Source: Silene noctiflora | Taxonomy: Eukaryota > Streptophyta > Magnoliopsida > Caryophyllales > Caryophyllaceae | Assembly (NCBI GenBank): GCA_009801015.1 | Contig: VHZZ01000921.1 | Coordinates: 89,152 to 143,528, forward strand | Direction of reading: 5' to 3' | Length of the DNA stretch: 54,377 bases | Shown here: in pieces, positions 37,291 through 54,377 of the stretch | Position numbering within the stretch: position 1 is the stretch's first letter | Layout of the letters: every line of letters starts with the position of its first letter | Notes under the pieces: generated by a model | The model's database searches: none | What the model was told of the DNA's origin: nothing | Seen by the model: only the letters and a program-made list of their open reading frames with translations | Translations under genes and position numbers: made by a program

Positions 37291-38636
37291 ATCTATGTTT
37301 CAATTCAATCTCTATTAAACTTGTTCAATGAGTCTTATCAATTTTTACTCCATTTAGTTCCCTAAAATCTGCAACATTTTATTAAAATACCACTCATATA
37401 TATTCAATCAATGCCGTAATTCCGGTGAACATGAGAGAGTAGTATAGAGCATGAAGTTACTGCCATGAACTCCTTGATTATATACTGTTATACTATTTTG
37501 ATTATCGAAGTTTTTCAGAGAAGAGGTATGTAGAGGCGGTCGTCGTTTTACTCGTTTCGGAGGTGGTGGTGATATCAATTAGAGGACGTGTAACTATTAA
37601 CTCGTTTCAGGGTTCGGTGGTGGTTGTCACGGCTATCTTGAAGATTTCGAGAACCCTGTGCGAAATCTAAATATTGACCCCTATATACTAACATTTATCA
37701 AACAAAATTTTACAAAAGTAGTGTTTGAAAATTTAATTACAAACCACTAAGACACTATATTTCACTGATTTTTTTTATAATGCTGTGTAATAGAGAAAAA
37801 AAAAGAAATATTAATTATATTGGCGTTTGGTAATGTTGAGACTATGCGAGTCATCATGGATTCATGGGTGAGAATTAATCATCGTCCCATAATATTAAAA
37901 AAAATATTTAATATGCGGAATTGTGAATGTCTTTACCTTTCGACACAATAAGATTATTTTTATTTGAAATTGAAATTATTAATACTATTAAAAAGTTGAA
38001 TGGAAATTATCTAATACTATTAATACCACTCCCTCCGTCTCAGTTAATACTTTACATTTATTTTATTTTTCCTCACAAAATAAAGCAAACGTAATTTATT
38101 CACTGAAACAGAGCGATTATTATATAATTTGAGAGATGGGTGGGTCGACGGATTTAATCTGTGTGATGAATTTGATCGAGGAAGGTCATAATCTTAGCCA
38201 AAAGTTAGTTGTTTACATATTCATTAACAAATGACAAGTGACATTTTTCTTATAATTAACAGATACCAACATAATCACGCTGTTAGTCTGTTACACAATT
38301 ATGGCGCAGCATTAATTCGAGGAGGTGGGTCGTATACACTATACAGTTTTACATCGGTCCGGATTCTCTCCGTTTTCTCAAAAGAAATGTACCTTCATTT
38401 CTTATAAACGGTCCGAATAATCCAACGTTTGTAACGTTTTATAAAAATAAAGTTTTAGTGAAAGGACAGAAAAAATATATTAAAATATAAACGTATTAAA
38501 GAGAAAATGGAGAGGATCCAAATCCGTTTCACATAACCATTAACCATTGTCCATTGCTTGTGCAATTATGCAAGTGTTCTTCCTCTCACGCTACTATGAA
38601 GGTAGATTTGTTTGCCTATAATTGTGTTTATTTATA
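37291..38636. other. AT-rich intergenic DNA with a Stowaway remnant
   Basis: An ACTCCCTCCGTCTCAGTTAA end at 38030 belongs to a decayed Stowaway MITE of under 100 bp. Otherwise I see nothing beyond AT-rich sequence and a GGTGGT-rich patch at 37550-37630. Confidence 0.35.
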
Positions 38637-38824
38637 CAAAGCGTCTCCTTGTGACGGGTCGGATCCGAAGACGGATAATGCCACTCACAAAACAAATAGG
38701 AGGACAAGGTGGGGGCACCCCCCACTTGCTTTCCTCTCTCCTCTATTTGGGCATTTTGTCTCACAAAATGGTACCCGTCTTCTCATTTGTGACGGATACC
38801 TTCCGTCACAAATGAGAATTTGCC
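38637..38824 (+). mobile_element. MULE-type MITE, copy 2
   Basis: Flanked by perfect 9-bp direct repeats TTATTTATA (38628-38636 and 38825-38833). Ends CAAAGCGTCTCCTTGTGACG and CAAATGAGAATTTGCC. It matches 13265-13451 in reverse over nearly its whole length, including the GTGGGGGCACCCCC block, so the two copies are probably the youngest of the family. Confidence 0.85.
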
Positions 38825-38833
38825 TTATTTATA

Positions 38834-39642
38834 ACAGAGACCAGAGTTAGCTACATTTTTAAATCAGGAAACGATTTTATCGTCGATTTGTTTTAGGATG
38901 ACAAGTAACCTTGATTTTGATTTTTTTTCTAGAGTGATACTTTATAAAAATAAAAATAAAAATCGAGTCGTGTTAATTATCATTGTTGTGAAATGGAAGA
39001 AATGTTAATTGTAAAATGTTGCACCCACGATTATTATACTTATTCTATTATATTTAATGAAATAAAAGGAAATTATTTTAACTGATACGAACTATTAAAT
39101 CATTAACATGAATCTAGTACGAGTACAAAAATTACGGGACTCGACCAGCTAACGGGACTCATCATTCATGTGTCTAAGAGTGCAATTTGGGTTTGATTAA
39201 CTTTAGAATTACTTAAACAATTAATAAATCATAATAATTATTTGAGTCAAATTGATTGAGATTTTATAAGATATTTAAGGATTCAAAAATTCTAGAAATG
39301 ATAGTGGTTTCCGTTGGGGTTCCTTTAAGGTCAAGACATTCTAATTTTGACCAAGAAAGTTCTCCCTTTATGTCTTATTGCATAGGTTGTCAACCATGAC
39401 CTCCTACTAAAATTTGGAGTAGAACAATAATGACAAGAGTGTATATGCATCATGTTTCAAAGGACAAATCATGATAATTAAGGAAGGTTGTTGATAAGTT
39501 GGCATTTAATTTTATTAAATGCTGAGGCGGAGTTAGAATTTAAGTTCGGAAAAAATTCGCAAAATTTAATTAAAAACTTCGAAAAACTCAACCGTCCCCC
39601 GGCCTACCTCCACCACTGATCAAATGATTGATCCAACAAGCA

Positions 39643-39676
<34 letters not shown>

Positions 39677-40057
39677 CAAGTTAGAGGTAATAGTTATAAT
39701 GTATTTCAATATATTATTATCTTTTATTAAAATTAATCTTTTTATAAAATTATATAATTAATTTTCACTAAATTCTAACTATAATCTTTTAATTAAAGTA
39801 TAAATGATATAAAACTAGAAACTCCTAAATCTTTTATTGATGTTATCATTTGAGAATGACTTGACCAAAATACTACTTATAAATAAAATTATAAATCGTT
39901 TTTTATTACTTTCATGACAATGTAAATTGAGATAATTTATAAATTAGAATCATTAGACTTTATGATATAAAAAAAAAATACAATAACGAGGAAAATAAAC
40001 AATTAATTAAATACTATTGCTATTTAAATATCTTATTAAAAATTAAAAAATTATATA
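38834..40057. other. AT-rich DNA with a long T run
   Basis: No gene. A 29-T run is at 39645-39673. Part of the right side (39674-40057) probably belongs to the Helitron that ends at 40088. Confidence 0.35.
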
Positions 40058-40088
40058 CCGTGTATTTATTACACGGGTTCTAAACTAG
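40058..40088 (+). mobile_element. Helitron 3' end
   Basis: Hairpin CCGTGTATTTATTACACGG (40058-40076), then GTTCTAAA and CTAG (40085-40088) followed by T. Same layout as the ends at 94 and 747. The 5' end was not found. Confidence 0.6.
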
Positions 40089-40991
40089 TTGAGTATAATT
40101 TAGGAATGATTAATGTAAAATAAATCATCCAACCTTATCTAAGATGATCTTGAAATATGAGACTGATTCAGGAATAGCTCAAAAAAAATATTTACATCTA
40201 CAAACTACATTCGATTAATTTGATAATAATATGATGATAATAATACACTACTCAATTTTTTTTTCCAAAATTTATATTTCTTTAATTTTTTTAGTGTCAG
40301 CAAAGTTAGGGTTCCTCAACGATAAAAAAGAAAAAAAAAAGAATATTTTTCTATTCCAAATTTTCAATACATCTCGTATCACTTACTGATATAATGATAT
40401 TTCTTCTATCCCGATCATTTGTTGTCATTAAATGTCAACTTGTCATAAAATAAGTGGGCCTGAGTATGGACTTTGGTATACAAATAGCATGCATCGTCGT
40501 CACTCGTCAGCTTAATGCAAATCAGTACTAGGCCCAATTAGCCCACGTTCACCTGTATCATGAACTTGCCAATGTTATGGGTAGGACTGGGCCGGGCTGG
40601 TATATGCATGGTCTTAAGTTAACCCAGCAATATAAGTTTTTTTTTGTGTGTGTTGGTGGAGGGGTTTGAGCCAGTTGTGGAATCAGGATTTCAAATTAAG
40701 AGGGGCGAAAAATTTCGGCGGGGCGAACAAGTAATATTAAGTGAGATTTGAAAAAGAATCTGACTAGAATTTTGAAGTTTAAATTTTTCAATGGGCGCGA
40801 GCGTGCTTGCTAGCCCCCCTCCTCCTGCCTTGAGCGAGACGAGCCTCTAATGGAGGACCTAGCACGGCCCGGTTCAAGGGCGGGTTGAGTCGTGCAGGTG
40901 ACAATTCTTGAAAAGGAAGGCCTAAAAGCAGCAACAGGTCGGGGATAAAACCACGTTGATATTCATTCCCCCTAACGAAAGCGAAAAAACA

Positions 40992-41937
40992 TCCTCTATA
41001 TACTAAAAGATTAACACAACTGAAAAAATCCCGCTCAAAATTCCCGCTCACATTTCTCATGTGGACTAATAATTGTACTTCTGACTAATTGAATGACAAA
41101 TGAAGAAAGTGGACCCACTATTAATTTGGTCTATTTTTTCGATTTTAGTGAATTAACAGCTAACACTAACATATTATGTAATATGTTAAACATGGTAATT
41201 ACGGTTGTACTGAATTAACACCTACCACTAGCATATTATATAAATATGGTAAATAGGGTAATTACGGATTTACGGTAATATGATAACACCTAACACTAGC
41301 ATATTAATATTATTAATATTTAATCCTCTATATAATAAAAGATTAACAAAGCTATAATTTTTTTCCGCTCAAGTTTTCGCTCTAAATATTCACCTTCTAA
41401 TAGTTTGATCTCTTAATCCTCTTTTTATTTATATGTCATAAATAAATAAAATCATCTTCTTATGGTTTAATCTCATAATCCTCTTATCGTTCCCTCCAAA
41501 TGCTTCTATCTAAATAAAGAAACAAATAAAACTTTATTTTTTTAAACTATTATCTTTTCATTAAAATATAATCCTATAATTAAATTAAACTTTAATCTTA
41601 TAATTAAGTTCAAAATTATAATTTCTCACTAAAATAATGTAAAATTGATGTTAAATTATAAACTATAAGTTGGTAAATTTTTCATTTCATTAAATGCAAT
41701 ACTCGTAAATTTAGAGAATAACTTAACATACTTACCATTAACTTTGTAACAAAAGATTTCATTAAAATAATTTGAGAAAATTTATAAAATGAAATTCATA
41801 ATTTTATTTTAAAAGAAAAATATAAATTTCATAAAAATTCACCTTTCATACTTCAGTTTTCCATTATAAATAACACCCTAAAAAATAAACTCTATATATA
41901 CCATTATACCGCTCATTGCGCGAGATCTATAATAGTA
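40992..41937 (+). mobile_element. Two nested or tandem Helitrons
   Basis: TCCTCTATATACTAAAAGAT (40992) and TCCTCTATATAATAAAAGAT (41324) are near-identical TC-type Helitron 5' ends. After the second, at 41910-41937, a weak hairpin CTCATTGCGCGAG and ATCTATAATAGT resemble a decayed 3' end. Between them (41150-41310) a 60-70 bp unit (TAACACCTA..CTAGCATATTA) recurs two to three times. Ends after 41937 are uncertain. Confidence 0.5.
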
Positions 41938-42212
41938 GTAAAACCATTGTTTAACATAATCCTAAAACGATAAATAATAATTTACGACGATAAAATCTCA
42001 AAATTCCAAAAAATGAGCTGTAATTATTTTGTACGTATACACTCCGTAAAAGTGAACTAATAATGAGCTTGAAGATCCAATTCACTCAAAAATGAAAAAC
42101 CCAGATGAATTTCATATAATCAACAGTTAAATCTCTTCAATTCTAAGGTATCTCCTTTCTTCTAATTCCTTCAATTAATCAATTTTCACCTGCAGAAATC
42201 CCAGAAATTAAA
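41938..42212 (+). promoter_or_regulatory. TADA promoter and leader
   Basis: 275 bp between the Helitron relic and the TADA start codon. It must hold the leader. A CT-rich stretch at 42150-42185 precedes the ATG. No clear TATA box. Confidence 0.35.
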
Positions 42213-48501
<6,289 letters not shown>

Positions 48502-48846
48502 TTTCTGCAAGTGATGAATATTTTAGAATTGTGTAGCTCCTTGTTCATTGATCTTGTACATTGTACTGTATGATCGACATGTTAAGTATGAGAGCAACAT
48601 TTTTGTGATCTTGTCGAACATGATTTTTTTTGTCTCAATTGAAAACAGTTTTTGTATTTTCGACAACTCTAGTGTTGAGTATCCTTGGGCTATTTATAAT
48701 GTCTCAAATTAGAGACGTAATAAGGAAAAAACGTATTGCAGCGAGTGAAAAACGTACTTTAAAAATAAGCTCGCTAGGCATTACAAGGACAGTGGAAGGT
48801 GTTAGGATCCTCTCTATTTCTTTCTCTCAACCCCATTTAATAATAA
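48502..48846. other. TADA 3' UTR
   Basis: Follows the stop codon at 48501; a likely transcript end lies within the first few hundred bases. A single AT-rich stretch without other signals. Confidence 0.35.
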
Positions 48847-48948
48847 AGAAAGCGTCTCGTTTATAACGGACACTATCCGTATATTGTGAGAGGGCACTAT
48901 CCATCTTCAGCTTGTGATGGATAGTGTCCGTCTTTAATGAGAATTTGT
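48847..48948 (+). mobile_element. MULE-type MITE, short copy
   Basis: GAAAGCGTCTCG on the left and GAGAATTTG on the right, with an internal GACACTATCC/GGATAGTGTC inverted pair. Flanks TAATAATAA and GAATAATAA differ by one base, a decayed 9-bp target duplication. Confidence 0.6.
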
Positions 48949-49034
48949 GAATAATAATTTCTCCTCTAACTTCCATTTTCCCTTTATTTTTATGCACGAA
49001 TTTAGGACTGCTAGATTTTGGTATAATGCGATCC

Positions 49035-49110
49035 TGGCCGTTATAAGGAAACGGACTCTCCATCCGCTTGTGACGTATAGTGTCCGTTTTTAATGAGAAC
49101 TTGTGAATAA
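49035..49110 (+). mobile_element. MULE-type MITE remnant
   Basis: GGAAACGGACTCTCCATCCG then CTTGTGACGTATAGTGTCCG and GAGAACTTGTG, matching the right half of the 48847 copy. The left end is missing. Confidence 0.5.
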
Positions 49111-49358
49111 TAATAATAATTTCTTTTTAGGAAATGGAGAGATATGGACTCCAATGGAAGACCGAAGAAAAAAGATTACATAGAGAGTAAAATTTGTATA
49201 AGACAATCTTATTTTAAATGTATTGTGAAAAACAATCATAAATTTACATTAGGCTGCGTCCATGACTCGCGAATGCTATCTGTCCCGCTCTCAAAGCTCC
49301 AACATTTGTACGTCATAGGGCCTAGACCCAAGTTTGAACCTTGAGCTCTGATACCACT

Positions 49359-49588
49359 TGTTGTGCGGAAGCGTGAATACCTAGTGTGGGTCTCTACTGC
49401 ATCAGTGTCCATTGTCCATAATAGTATGATATTGTCTGCGTTAACTTGAGTCACGCCCTCACGGATTTACTCTGGGGCTTCTTTTCAAAAGGCCTCGTCA
49501 TTATATTAGTTTATGACACTTATAAAGATAATCTTTTTCATATTTACACTATCAATGTGGGACAAGGGTTTACACCCTAACCCTAACA
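49359..49588 (-). mobile_element. Short tRNA-iMet-primed LTR (TRIM-like), minus orientation
   Basis: On the minus strand it runs TGTTAGGGTTAGGG..CGCACAACA (230 bp), followed by a TGGTATCAGAGC primer site (plus 49346-49357). It is the same family as 22659-22834. No partner LTR was found within a few hundred bases, so it is solo or truncated. The CCCTAACCCTAACA at its edge is part of the LTR. Confidence 0.65.
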
Positions 49589-49894
49589 AATTTGTTCTTA
49601 ACTACTAATAATTTTCGAATGAACACGAGTTACTAGCTGTTTTACCGATTGACATTGGTTATTCAAAACTACGTAAAATGAGAGGTTTATCTGTTTATCT
49701 GCAATTGACAAACTAAACACTATTTTATGTTTAAATTTCCATCTATTATTAAAGAAATTGATTGGATTGGGAGATTGAATGGATAGGAATTGAAAAGGAG
49801 AGGCTTGATGCTATTTTTGGTATAAGGATATGAAATGAAAATTTTGGTGTAAAATGTAAAACTCATGCTCCAAAAATAATAAACTCCATCTATC

Positions 49895-49934
<40 letters not shown>

Positions 49935-51765
49935 GGTTTTACATCAGTCTACAAATTGTCGTGTTTGAAAATAGCTTTCTACCTTTGATCAAAAGGAGTT
50001 TTATCTACTAGCAGTATCTATCAATCTATTTTGATCATCCAACAATCTCTCATTGGAGCATTCAATCGAGACACTTTCTCTAATTTTTGCATTGGAGATT
50101 TGGAGGCGAGAAATACAAAGCCGGTTATACATATCTCATTATACAAATAAACTCAAAATGGGTCGCATATGTGCTCCGTATGTGGGATAATTTATCAAAT
50201 TGGTAAAAAAAAGAAAATTGAGGTTAAGTGATAATTGGATAAAAAAAAACTAATTTCCATCACCGTACAATTACAATTTTTTTGATTGAGTGTACAATAA
50301 TTTCGACGGTATACAATTACCATAATTTCGACCGCAGTACTATAATTTCGATCACAGGACAATAATTTCATGTATGTGTGTATGAGCACCATTTTTGTAA
50401 ATTTTTAGATTTTAAACCCGTTTATGAAAAAAAAAAAAATCGCATAAATTGGTAAATTTATATGATTTCTGTTTGCCTTCCTGTTTTGTAAATACTGTCA
50501 GTTTCAAAGTGCTTTTTCTTCATTGCACGGTTTTGACAAGCAACAATATTCAACACTGACGATTTTACAGGCTTTGTTCATAGGCTTCATCCGCCCACTC
50601 TGCTTCCTCGACTACAAACCTCCCGACTTTAAATAGAAATTGAACAGATACTCTGCACACACTGTCATTTTCCCGTTGAATCAAACCCTAAGGAGCATAA
50701 CTAAAAAAACACACATAACTTGACGAACGCCTTTAGATTTTATTCATAAGGAACATAGACAACATATAAGTCTCACTTAAATAAAAACATAAAAAAGAAA
50801 CAAACTGATACATATCGGTTGGTTGTGTATTATCTATCTGTGATTCACTTTTAGAGCGAGAAATATACGGAACAAGTTGAGAAATTTGACACCATTTACG
50901 GCATCAAATGGAAGCCTAAGGGGTTTCGTGAACCTTTTCCGTGGGATCGGATTTTTATTTACTAATTGGCAATATAATACTCCTTTCGTATGACCAGGAC
51001 GGAGGAGTAGTTAATTCGCATAGCTATTAGTTAGTCCCTTAATCGGTTATAGAAAAGATCTTAGCGTAGTGGCTATAGTGAACTTTATGTTTTGATAGGT
51101 CGCAAATTAAATCGAGTTTATTTCCTTTTTTTAAAAGATTTAATTCCTTTTTATATCAAATAAAAGGTTAAATTACGCGTTATATATATCTTGGTATTTA
51201 CGATTTGGTGTTGAAGACTTGAAGTAGCAAGACATTACGATACAATGCACCATATTTACACGCGCCAAGGAGTAAATATGATATTCTTAATCACGTAGTC
51301 CTTTTTTTTCCGAAGGTGATAACAACTGCAATTTGGGCAATTGATGATAAGTCTTATTTAATCTTCATATTTAAAGTTGTTAATATAAAAAAGAAATGGT
51401 ATAAATTATACTTCAAAACTAGGTATGATGTCTGATCCCGACCGATCTACCTTTATTTATCATTATAATTTTATTTCTATAATATATAATTGCGTTATAT
51501 GCAATATCTTGAATTATGATGAGATATATAATATATAAACAAATTATAAAACACATTAACTCCTCCCGCTGTTAATATTCTTACTTCATGACATCTTCTA
51601 TTAAAACTATTACGTTCACTAATCCTTTGGTTAATATTGTTTCTTTGACTACTCCCGTTATTTTTACGGTTAAATGTACTATTGCCAATAACTTTATCAA
51701 ACTCATATATTTAATTAAATAAAGAAAATATTTTTCTTAAATTGAATTATTAATTATTTGCTTGT
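49589..51765. other. Gene-free AT-rich DNA
   Basis: A 36-T run is at 49896-49931. A degenerate 20-30-bp repeat of ACAATAATTTCGA is at 50262-50370. A tRNA-like A-box (TAGCGTAGTGG, 51063) has no good B-box. No gene found. Confidence 0.4.
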
Positions 51766-51769
51766 GCTT

Positions 51770-52800
51770 TCTTCGTTAACGTAATACCCTTCTCACCCAA
51801 CTAACCAACTTGACCAACATAATCAACCGTATTCCTGAACAACCCTAACATATAGACATTTTCTTGTACAACTCAAATAAAACTCTTAAACGTCGGAGAG
51901 TAACCCTACCCCCCACGACGCTTACCTCCTCCATCGAGACCCATCTACCCTCATCCCTAAAAAAAATAAATCGACACATCCAATGTAAAATCAACCCCTA
52001 CCCTGTAAGACAATGTTTCACTATAAAGAATAAGTTGAAAATATGGAGGAAAAAAAAAGGAACACGGACTATAATAAATTATACACAAAAACTTCGGAGA
52101 GACGGTCTCTCAATAGCGTTATTGAGAGACCTCTCACATGATGGGGTGAGGGACCCACTGAGTTTTTTATTTTCCTATTATGTCTCTCACTAAATTAATG
52201 AGAGACGGTCTCTCATGAGACCTACTGTAAATTATAATCTAATACTATGATTAAAAAATAATTTCAATCTTTTTACGGCTTACTCTATCCATCTCGAAAA
52301 CACCTTTCATTTGTCATTAATTACTTTGTTGTTTATGAAATACCTTGTAATACCCACTTACATTTCATTTCATCAACACAATTATTCCGCTTGACTCAGC
52401 TACATCGTTGTATTATTTATTATTTATATTTATATTTATATTTATACCCCTTAAATAAAAATTTGATAACCCAGTTAACCAACCAACTTGATCATCAAAA
52501 TCATCAACTGTATTCCTGAACAACCTCAGCCTATCGAGATTAGCTTCTACTACTCAAAATTAAACTCTTAGACGTAGGAGAATAACCCTACCACTTAAGA
52601 CACTTACCTCCTCCCTCAAAACTTGTCTACCTCCACCCCCGTAAAAAATACGCCACTCTATAAACAATGTCCAATATGTAAAGAATAAGGTGAAAATATG
52701 TAGGAACAAATATATTGTTGTTTATGAAATACCTTTCAATACCCATTTAAAATACATGTCATTCACACAATTATTTCAGTTTGACATTTTTTGGATTTAT
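51770..52800. repeat. Diverged direct duplication, one copy interrupted
   Basis: The tract with GTATTCCTGAACAACC (51830) recurs at 52511, and TGTTTATGAAATACCTT occurs at 52330 and 52721. In the right copy the two parts are adjacent; in the left copy about 270 bp lie between them, including the 52094-52220 inverted repeat and a Stowaway-like start. Confidence 0.65.
52094..52220. mobile_element. Short palindromic element with GAGAGACGGTCTCTC ends
   Basis: GAGAGACGGTCTCTCAATA at the left and GAGAGACGGTCTCTCATGAG at the right, with a second GAGAGACC/CTCTCAC hairpin inside. It disrupts the left member of the 51770-52800 duplication, so it is younger than that duplication. Confidence 0.5.
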
Positions 52801-53099
52801 CTAAAGTATAATATATTTGACATTTGTCTTATTATTTCCTTTTTACTTAATTAAAGAAATTATCTCATTTTCTTCGCATTGTTAAGTACGAAAGCGTAGA
52901 ATGTTAAATAATTAAGTACTTTTATTTATTAAGACGGGGTATTCATTTTAAGTTTAAGAAAGGTCAAGTAATATAGAAAAGATAAAAACATAATGCATAA
53001 GGAAAATTAACAGATTTGTCTTATATCCCTAGGTCGGACGATTTTTGACCCATTTTAATGTTAAGACGAACACAAACTGAGTTATTAGTTTTTTCTTCT

Positions 53100-53430
53100 G
53101 CTTTCCCATTTTCATTTTTAATAGAAATGTTGAATGAAGTTAATAACCTTAAATAGTGAGTATATAAATGTCAAAGAATAATGTTCTAAGTCTAGTAGGA
53201 AAATTGTAAATACTCAATTATTTTGCAACTCATTTCCCATTTTTATTTTTAATAGAAGCATTGAGTTAATGTTAATAACCTTAAATAGTAAGTATACAAA
53301 TCTTAAAAATAATACTGTTCTAAATCTAATAGGAAAATTGTAAATAATCAACTATTTTCTAATTCTAATAGAAAAATTGTAAATAATTTATTATTTTCTT
53401 ATTTCTAATTCTAATAGGAAAATTATAAAT
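53100..53430. repeat. AT-rich tandem repeats
   Basis: AATAACCTTAAATAGT(G/A)AGTATA occurs at about 53141 and 53273, offset 132 bp, with its flanks (TTTTTAATAGAA..) also repeated. After it, a shorter unit (AATTCTAATAG(G/A)AAAATT) recurs three times. Confidence 0.65.
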
Positions 53431-53935
53431 AAATTATTATATATAAATATAATGTTTTGTAAAAGTTGGAAACTACGACGTGCTTAGAAAAAAGTCTCTT
53501 TAAGTCATATATATTAATTGATTGATTTCATATACATTTTCTATTTTTATTAGTTTGTGCTTGCTCTGCACGTTATTATAAAGTTGACACGACTATTTTG
53601 TAATTTTATAGAGCTTGGAGAAAAGCCTTCTTGTTAGTTAAATACAAAATCGTTAACTTTTTTCTTTTTCCAATGGCGACCATTAAAGAAGCAGATCAAA
53701 TATTGGATAATTGGATATCCGATCGTTCTATAAATTTGGTTTTTCAAAAGTTAGATATTCGAGTAATTTTTATTGGATAATGAATACTAAAAGTTACTAT
53801 TTTGAATACTGATAAAAAAATTTGAGTTTGGATCGAATATTCAATCCGTGCTTAGCTGTTAATCCACCACTATACCTATTACAAAAATAATTATCCTAAA
53901 AAAACCACCCACCAGTAGTAGAGGAGGCAACTATG

Positions 53936-54146
53936 TGTTAATCAGAGAAACATATTGTTTGGAAGATATTTTTGTGGTGTCGTTTATTAGTTCAATAATC
54001 TGTCAATTTATAATACAAGCAATGGCCAAACTAATAGCTAAAACGTAGGCCTAAATCAAGGAGCATATATTAAGGAATACAATAATTGACTAAATCAATT
54101 TAACAAATTATCAGCTGATTTGTAGGCTCGAGTATCTCGCCTAACA
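53936..54146 (-). mobile_element. Ty1/copia 3' LTR (211 bp)
   Basis: Bounded by TGTTA and TAACA inverted ends and directly next to the polypurine tract that follows the RNase H stop codon, so this is the 3' LTR of a minus-strand copia element. The five bases CTATG at 53931-53935 are the candidate target duplication; their partner is outside the window. It is a short LTR for the superfamily. Confidence 0.8.
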
Positions 54147-54155
54147 CCCCCCCTC
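54147..54155 (-). promoter_or_regulatory. Polypurine tract of the copia element
   Basis: GAGGGGGGG on the minus strand, overlapping the TGA stop and directly abutting the LTR start TGTTAGG. This is the expected primer site for plus-strand DNA synthesis. Confidence 0.8.
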
Positions 54156-54377
54156 AAACTGGAGCATGAAGGTCGAGAATGCCCTGTTTGCGGAGTAAGT
54201 AGTTAAATTGTCGTGCTCCCAAAGGCTTTGTAAACATATCGGCTATTTGTTCATTGGTTGACACATGAAAAGGCTTAACAAGGCCTTCCGTAATAGCGTC
54301 ACGGACAAAGTGACAGTCAATTTCAACATGTTTAGTCCGCTCGTGAAAGACCGGATTTTGGGACAACTGGATTGCGG
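54154..54377 (-). CDS. Ty1/copia polyprotein, C-terminal end of RNase H (partial)
   Basis: Minus-strand reading frame that runs off the right edge and stops at 54154. The protein end contains ERTKHVEIDCHFVRD and QIADMFTKPL, signatures of the copia RNase H/integrase-type polyprotein C-terminus. A polypurine tract and an LTR follow directly. Only the last ~70 residues are in the window, so intactness of the element cannot be judged. Confidence 0.92.
   Translation of the reverse strand, partial: AIQLSQNPVFHERTKHVEIDCHFVRDAITEGLVKPFHVSTNEQIADMFTKPLGARQFNYLLRKQGILDLHAPV

Noticed and set aside
40788..41060. 90-residue minus-strand reading frame
   Set aside because: It spans a Helitron 5' end (40992) and has no conserved motif, so it is probably chance.
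49576..49588. CCCTAACCCTAACA as an interstitial telomere repeat
   Set aside because: Only two units, and it coincides with the inverted end of the TRIM-like LTR.
51864..52193. 109-residue plus-strand reading frame
   Set aside because: It lies across the duplicated repeat and the palindromic element, has no recognisable motif, and the second copy of the repeat does not keep the frame.

Overview
This is nuclear DNA from a flowering plant, almost certainly a eudicot. The genes have GT-AG introns and products typical of plants, and they sit in AT-rich intergenic DNA packed with plant mobile-element debris: Stowaway-type MITEs, MULE-type MITEs with 9-bp target duplications, Helitron ends, short tRNA-primed LTRs and a Ty1/copia end. 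The style of the repeats hints at Caryophyllales, but I cannot prove that from the sequence. There is one ambiguous base, at 13394.

I rebuilt seven protein genes, splicing them by hand where needed and checking that every exon phase adds up. (1) A 2OG-Fe(II) dioxygenase of the prolyl-hydroxylase type, minus strand, 2408-7082, 8 exons, 395 aa. (2) An HDDC2-like HD-domain nucleotidase, plus, 8144-12636, 8 exons, 257 aa. (3) A PERK-type proline-rich receptor-like kinase, plus, 15738-20872, 8 coding exons, 786 aa, with one GC-AG intron. (4) A single-exon 148-aa protein of unknown function with a Cys-rich hydrophobic N-terminus, plus, 21645-22091. (5) A four-EF-hand calmodulin-like protein, plus, 24408-24938, 176 aa. 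(6) A P4-ATPase (aminophospholipid flippase, ALA9-12 type), minus, 26441-32234, 11 exons, 1202 aa. (7) The organellar tRNA adenosine-34 deaminase TADA, plus, 42213-48501, 4 exons, 1453 aa. The right edge (53936-54377) enters a Ty1/copia element on the minus strand: one LTR, the polypurine tract and the end of its RNase H.

Layout: 1-2.4 kb is repeat debris with two Helitron 3' ends. 2.4-26.4 kb is gene-dense. The P4-ATPase fills 26.4-32.2 kb. 32.2-42.2 kb is a 10-kb gene-poor stretch of MITEs, a tRNA-like fragment, Helitrons and simple repeats. TADA follows at 42.2-48.5 kb, and 48.5-54.4 kb is repeats ending in the copia element.

The genes do not form a pathway. The notable point is their order. 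HD-nucleotidase, PERK, CML, ALA and TADA correspond, from memory, to genes that are neighbours in different pairs in several Arabidopsis segments (At1g26130-26160, At1g68690-68720, At3g25600-25610). The window therefore looks like a less fractionated version of one ancestral block. No wholly new biological system is evident. The most interesting material is this synteny, a MULE-type MITE family that inserts in and next to genes, the GC-AG intron, and lineage-specific repeats in the TADA N-terminal extension.
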